This document shows, piece after piece, positions 5,918 through 6,851 of a stretch of 6,851 bases of DNA. Below the pieces are notes generated by a model. It did not search any database. It saw only the letters and a list, made by a program, of their open reading frames with translations, and had not been told where the DNA came from. This DNA is from Actinomycetota bacterium (lineage in GTDB: Bacteria; Actinomycetota; Actinomycetes; Nanopelagicales; Nanopelagicaceae): assembly GCA_009698045.1 (NCBI GenBank), contig WLRE01000072.1, positions 1 to 6,851 of the forward strand. The letters run 5' to 3'. The translations under genes and the position numbers were made by a program. Position 1 is the stretch's first letter. Each line of letters starts with the position of its first letter.

Positions 5918-6217
5918 AACACCCCTAAAGATTCTTTTCAGGATAAAGCATTATCTGAGATAAAACTTATCTTTCAGATTATCGATGAGCTTCAAAAAAT
6001 TGAGAATAAATCCAAGCTGCAGATATTCGAAAATTCCCTTCGCTTCACCTTTCAAGGACTCGCCAAAACGCTGCATAACCTAAATGAGATTTCTCCCGAC
6101 TCCATACTGATGGAGAAATCTGCATTCCTCACTCCTTTCCCTGCACTATTGAATATTTCAAATCTCCAGCCGCAACTCCTTGCGCTTCAGAAGTACTTGT
6201 TGGCATCGCTCCTTTAA
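5915..6217 (+). CDS. Hypothetical 100-residue protein, soluble and helical
   Basis: The frame runs from GTG at 5915 to TAA at 6215-6217, and I do not recognise its family. The N-terminal half looks like amphipathic helices (about 11-55, including ALSEIKLIFQIIDELQKIE). The C-terminal half is Leu-rich (LQPQLLALQKYLLASLL, 84-100) but has no clear membrane segment and no signal peptide. No catalytic motif or Cys residue is present. Base composition is more AT-rich than in the neighbouring genes, which may mean recent acquisition, fast evolution or a chance frame. In favour of a real gene are the -10 at leaderless spacing, the lack of a competing frame on either strand and a plausible protein composition. 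It is divergent from the HNH gene and shares only the 109-bp spacer with it. Confidence 0.5.
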   Translation: MNTPKDSFQDKALSEIKLIFQIIDELQKIENKSKLQIFENSLRFTFQGLAKTLHNLNEISPDSILMEKSAFLTPFPALLNISNLQPQLLALQKYLLASLL

Positions 6218-6310
6218 CTAACAACATCTGATTTATTGGAACACTGCGAAGCTACATACCTCAGCTCTGAAAATTCGCACGTACTATCGCGACTTAATAT
6301 CTTGGCATCC

Positions 6311-6324
6311 TGCATATTTATGCG
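6311..6324. promoter_or_regulatory. Candidate arginine repressor (ArgR) operator half-site pair
   Basis: TGCATATTTATGCG has the ARG-box form of two inverted 5-bp half-sites around four A/T bases: TGCAT-ATTT-ATGCG, against an ideal TGCAT-NNNN-ATGCA. Its core GCATA-TT-TATGC is a perfect palindrome. It lies upstream of argG, a classic ArgR target. It is about 85-98 bp before the predicted transcription start, further than expected for simple repression. The identification is an inference from the motif shape and the gene context. Confidence 0.35.
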
Positions 6325-6339
6325 CCAGTGCTCGCTCGT

Positions 6340-6372
6340 CCTGATAAATCCAGCCTCCGCTTATCAATCAGG
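6340..6372. repeat. Nested inverted repeats upstream of argG
   Basis: CCTGAT (6340-6345) is complementary to ATCAGG (6367-6372), and TGATAA (6342-6347) is complementary to TTATCA (6361-6366). The pairs share TGAT, so they are mutually exclusive. They could be an operator or a DNA-level structure. If argG transcription is leaderless they lie upstream of it and cannot act as an RNA attenuator. Confidence 0.5.
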
Positions 6373-6396
6373 AACCAAGCACCATCTCTTTACCCG

Positions 6397-6409
6397 TAGA
6401 ATTAATTCA
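6397..6409 (+). promoter_or_regulatory. -10 hexamer and leaderless start of argG
   Basis: TAGAAT (6397-6402) is a near-consensus -10, matching TATAAT at five of six positions. It is followed by TAATTC and then the argG ATG at 6409. No SD exists before the ATG, so transcription probably starts at the A of the start codon. A -35 is not evident at 16-18 bp. Confidence 0.6.
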
Positions 6410-6851
6410 TGAGCAAAGTTCTAGCGAGCCTCCCCATCGGCGAGAAAGTCGGCATTGCATTCTCCGGTGGTCTCGATACCTCCGTTGCTGTGGCATGGAT
6501 GCGCGAGAAGGGCGCGGTGCCATATACATACACCGCAGATCTCGGTCAGTATGACGAACCAGATATTCAATCTGTTCCAGGCCGCGCTAAAGAATATGGT
6601 GCAGAGGGTTCTCGGTTAGTCGATTGTAAACTCGCACTAGTAGAAGAAGGTTTCGCAGCAATCGCATGCGGCGCATTTCATATCCGTTCTGGCGGAAAAC
6701 AATATTTCAATACAACTCCACTTGGCCGCGCAGTCACGGGCACGATGTTGGTGCGTGCGATGTTGCAGGATGGCGTTTCTATCTGGGGCGATGGTTCTAC
6801 CTATAAAGGCAATGACATCGAACGTTTCTATCGTTACGGTCTTTTAGCTAA
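6409..6851 (+). CDS. argG: Argininosuccinate synthase, N-terminal third (runs off the right edge)
   Basis: The first 147 residues are visible. The enzyme joins citrulline and aspartate, using ATP, to form argininosuccinate in cytoplasmic arginine synthesis. The N-type ATP pyrophosphatase loop SGGLDTS is at 19-25. Further hallmarks are GAVPYTYTADLGQ (35-47), NTTPLGRAVTGTMLV (101-115) and GDGSTYKGNDIERFYRYG (127-144). These are the motifs of the longer E. coli-type ArgG of about 450 residues rather than the shorter form of about 400 residues, so roughly two thirds lies outside. The ATG at 6409 gives the N-terminus expected for this type (MSKVLASLPIGEKVGIAFSGG aligns from residue 1). It is preceded by a -10 and no SD. 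A possible ArgR site lies upstream. No frameshift or missing residue is seen in the visible part. Confidence 0.97.
   Translation, partial: MSKVLASLPIGEKVGIAFSGGLDTSVAVAWMREKGAVPYTYTADLGQYDEPDIQSVPGRAKEYGAEGSRLVDCKLALVEEGFAAIACGAFHIRSGGKQYFNTTPLGRAVTGTMLVRAMLQDGVSIWGDGSTYKGNDIERFYRYGLLA

Larger units (their letters stand above)
6218..6408. other. argG upstream region
   Basis: The 191-bp stretch has no credible gene. It holds a candidate ArgR box (6311-6324), a nested inverted repeat (6340-6372) and the argG -10 (6397-6402). No terminator-like hairpin with a T tract follows the 100-codon gene. Confidence 0.5.

Overview
The window looks like a piece of an actinobacterial chromosome of moderate G+C. 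Gene content and protein style best fit the freshwater acI group (Nanopelagicales, 'Ca. Planktophila'-like). The pointers are a secreted surface protein with a GPGGGIVFYV / SDWYL / VRPIR domain, a DUF222-HNH (13E12-type) protein, an S41 peptidase next to smpB-ssrA, and starts that mostly lack a Shine-Dalgarno (SD) sequence. The lineage is inferred from gene style, not from a marker gene.

Layout. Positions 1-1330 (minus) hold a secreted or surface protein with a TTG start; it runs off the left edge just short of its expected C-terminus. A 225-bp divergent spacer (1331-1555) carries a 16-bp tandem repeat. Positions 1556-2854 (plus) encode a membrane-anchored S41 C-terminal processing peptidase with an intact Ser-Lys-Gln catalytic set. 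smpB follows at 2953-3435 and the tmRNA gene ssrA at 3632-4005, so both parts of trans-translation ribosome rescue sit together. A near-perfect hairpin (4016-4042) ends the convergent pair of ssrA and a small three-helix membrane protein (4027-4311, minus). Positions 4375-5805 (minus) encode the DUF222-HNH nuclease-like protein. A 100-codon orphan gene (5915-6217, plus) and the first 147 codons of argG (6409 to the right edge) complete the window. No stretch without a gene exceeds 300 bases.

How the parts relate. smpB and ssrA form the one clear functional module: SmpB delivers Ala-charged tmRNA to stalled ribosomes, and the tmRNA encodes a 17-residue degradation tag. The S41 peptidase belongs to the family of tail-specific proteases, but a direct link to tagged substrates is only a possibility. 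The other genes appear to be individually transcribed.

The most informative pattern found by reading is a shared start architecture. Four genes (S41, the small membrane protein, the 100-codon gene and argG) have a -10-like hexamer placed exactly 6 nt before the start codon and no SD. This predicts leaderless mRNAs whose first base is the start codon. smpB is the clear contrast, with a strong SD. I found no mobile element, CRISPR array, defence island or evidently new multi-gene system. The window is mostly ordinary chromosome with some interesting small-scale regulatory structure.
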